Assembly (NCBI GenBank): GCA_963693365.1
Contig: CAVNZM010000005.1
Location: 7,688,001-7,752,000 of the forward strand
DNA length: 64,000 nucleotides
Reading direction: 5' to 3'
Source: Amoebidium appalachense
Lineage: Eukaryota > Ichthyosporea
The notes beneath the pieces were generated by a model, which was not told where the DNA came from, searched no databases, and worked only from the letters and a program-made list of their open reading frames with translations. Of this stretch, positions 63,151 through 64,000 are shown piece after piece. The number at the start of each line of letters is the position of its first letter. The first letter of the stretch is position 1. Both the position numbers and the translations under genes were made by a program.

Positions 63151-63733
63151 GGAAATGGGGATGTGCATGTGTGTCAGTGAGATTGTGTGTACGTGTGCGT
63201 GTGCTTGTTTGGGTGCACACCAAGAGTGTGTCGGGACCTCATCTTTCCATTTTTCTTCTTGTGTGTGTGTGTGTTGTGGAGCTGGGGAGATGGGGGAGGG
63301 TTGGGTGTGTGCATGCCGCAGATGCAGGTGTCAGGATGTATGTGGTGTGTGTGTGTGTGTGTGCGCGCGCGTGCGGCGTGGGGAGCTGTGGTGGAAGGGG
63401 AGAGGAGGGTTCTGCTCTTCCTGATCGGTATGCTGGTAGAAGCCCACTATGTGCATATGTCCGTGAAGAGTGTGTGGGGATTGGGAAAGTGAGGGAACGG
63501 CCGTGTGTGGGCGCGGGTGGGGGGTGGGCCGGGATGTTGGGGGCGGGGGACGACGTGAACACTACTGTAAAGGGTGGAGGGAAGAGGGAAAATAAAAGAC
63601 ACAGACACGTGGAGAAAGAGGGGGGGAGATAAATTGTTTTTTTTTACACACCTGGGCCAGTTCTGCACGAATGGCTGCCTGAAGGGCAGGCGCATTGGGA
63701 TACGGCTGAACATTGGCATATGGCTTGCCGGGG
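59526..63733 (-). CDS. LYS1: saccharopine dehydrogenase (NAD+, L-lysine-forming), C-terminal five exons
   Basis: LYS1 performs the last step of the alpha-aminoadipate route, saccharopine + NAD+ to lysine + 2-oxoglutarate. Minus-strand exons: 63733-63652, 63091-62988, 61578-61434, 60565-60445 and 59715-59526 (TAA), about 213 residues. They contain the Rossmann motif LVIGALGRCGAGAVDFA, then ENIIKWDMAETARGGPFPEL, DIVVNCIYLTTKIPP, VVVDVSCDFTSANNPIPIYS and IAIDHLPTLLPLESSQRFGA, all hallmark LYS1 segments in the right order. The protein stops right after this domain, so it is monofunctional, not the fused animal AASS. Exon 61578-61434 is one base short for its phases: in a run of six G (61465-61470 on the plus strand) the reading leaves the family sequence after KIPP, so a base is missing naturally or by sequencing error. 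The N-terminal portion is beyond the window. Confidence 0.92.
59812..59940 (-). repeat. dispersed repeat copy on the minus strand (LYS1 intron)
   Basis: Read on the minus strand, the body at 59940-59875 contains CCCTGCATTGTGTTGTTTGTG and AATTTCATAATGTTGCC, like copy 1 at 3957-4010, and leads on to poly(C) (plus-strand G runs 59812-59847). Confidence 0.55.
60600..60785 (-). repeat. dispersed repeat copy on the minus strand (LYS1 intron)
   Basis: Read on the minus strand, it contains GGATGGGCCTCGCTTATG, TTTGCATGTGTCCTGCACCG, then CACCCTGTTGCACAACC and a C-rich tail. It is most similar to the plus-strand copy at 30431-30553. Confidence 0.65.
60785..61433. repeat. poly(C)/(CA)n/poly(G) and GT/CA-rich LYS1 intron
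   Basis: A C run (60826-60844), CA units, and G runs (60866-60908) are followed by GT-rich (61030-61150) and CA-rich (61250-61410) sequence in opposite strand senses. Confidence 0.9.
61579..62799. other. LYS1 intron, mostly AT-rich
   Basis: From 61620 to 62490 the DNA is AT-rich and free of microsatellites, unlike its surroundings; no exon was recognised. Then come (GT)n (62513-62578), GGGA units (62633-62653), GGA units (62700-62718) and G runs (62730-62752). Confidence 0.6.
62800..62932 (-). repeat. dispersed poly(C)-tailed repeat, clear minus-strand copy
   Basis: Minus-strand reading: AATTATGCATGCTCTTTGTG, TGGTTTGCACTCTGCGCTGT, ATCGTGATTATGTACTTCGC, ACTCTATGACACATTCGAAT, then CCTCCTCCCCC and a C run. 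It matches 47460-47570 almost segment for segment, in opposite orientation, inside the LYS1 intron. Confidence 0.8.
62933..62987 (-). repeat. poly(C) run directly after a LYS1 donor site
   Basis: On the coding strand the donor GTGAGTTACTCCCCTCC is followed within 18 bases by about 37 C. A second run (plus-strand G 63115-63149) lies near the end of the upstream intron. Confidence 0.9.
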
Positions 63734-63762
63734 CTGGAAGAGGGGGTGGGGGAGAGAGAGAG

Positions 63763-63796
<34 letters not shown>

Positions 63797-64000
63797 TGTG
63801 TAAGTAAGAGGGACTCGTGAAAGTATTAAGGGGAATAGAGGGGCAGGAAACGGTGAGATGGAAGAAGCACGAGTAAGTCTCTGTGTGTTCTGTGTTTAAA
63901 GGCTTTGTGCATGGGGAGGGGAGGAGGAGGAAGAGTGTGTGGGAGAGAGTGAAGGGGAGGTAGAGAAAAGGAGAAAGAGAGACAGAGAGCCTCTTGTGTG
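63734..64000 (-). other. LYS1 intron running off the window
   Basis: Plus-strand G run at 63767-63795 and GA-rich sequence to the window end; no exon seen. Confidence 0.6.

Overview
The window is nuclear DNA of an intron-rich eukaryote. It holds spliced genes on both strands with GT-AG introns of a few hundred to more than a thousand bases, and these introns are packed with poly(C)/poly(G) runs, (CA)n/(GT)n, (CT)n/(GA)n and a few minisatellites. Nearly all long open frames are low-complexity translations of these repeats. The real genes were rebuilt by hand from short exons with matching splice phases. The gene set (an animal-like SPEC3/Stum-type membrane protein beside a fungal-type LYS1 of the alpha-aminoadipate lysine pathway) suggests an opisthokont, most likely a unicellular relative of animals. 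This is inference, not a sequence match.

Layout: 1-177 is the last exon of an unknown + strand gene. 1895-5037 (+) is a complete five-exon acireductone dioxygenase (ADI1, methionine salvage). 7171-10743 (-) is the SPEC3/Stum-like gene, and 12490-13177 (-) is probably its 5' part. 13178-13693 is a possible divergent promoter region. From about 13.7 to 39.5 kb (+) lies a very large gene I could not identify: at least 26 phase-compatible exons, a cysteine cluster near the start, a stop at 39485 and AATAAA at 39875. 41310-48581 (+) is a complete ten-exon gene for a predicted mitochondrial PPR-like helical-repeat protein. 53417-55830 (+) is a complete three-exon GLUT-type sugar transporter. 59526-63733 (-) is the C-terminal part of saccharopine dehydrogenase (LYS1), continuing beyond the window, with a one-base frameshift in a homopolymer.

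The genes do not form an operon-like unit. ADI1 and LYS1 belong to separate amino-acid pathways (methionine salvage and lysine synthesis).

The most unusual signal is in the introns. A short dispersed repeat ends in a poly(C) run, in one copy followed by poly(A), and recurs at least ten times. Every copy I found inside a gene lies on the coding strand of that gene: + in the + genes, - in LYS1. In addition, poly(C) often begins within about 10-40 bases of the 5' splice site, and many 3' splice sites are simply the end of a (CA)n tract. Together these point to a poly(C)-tailed, intron-resident repeat family that I do not recognise.
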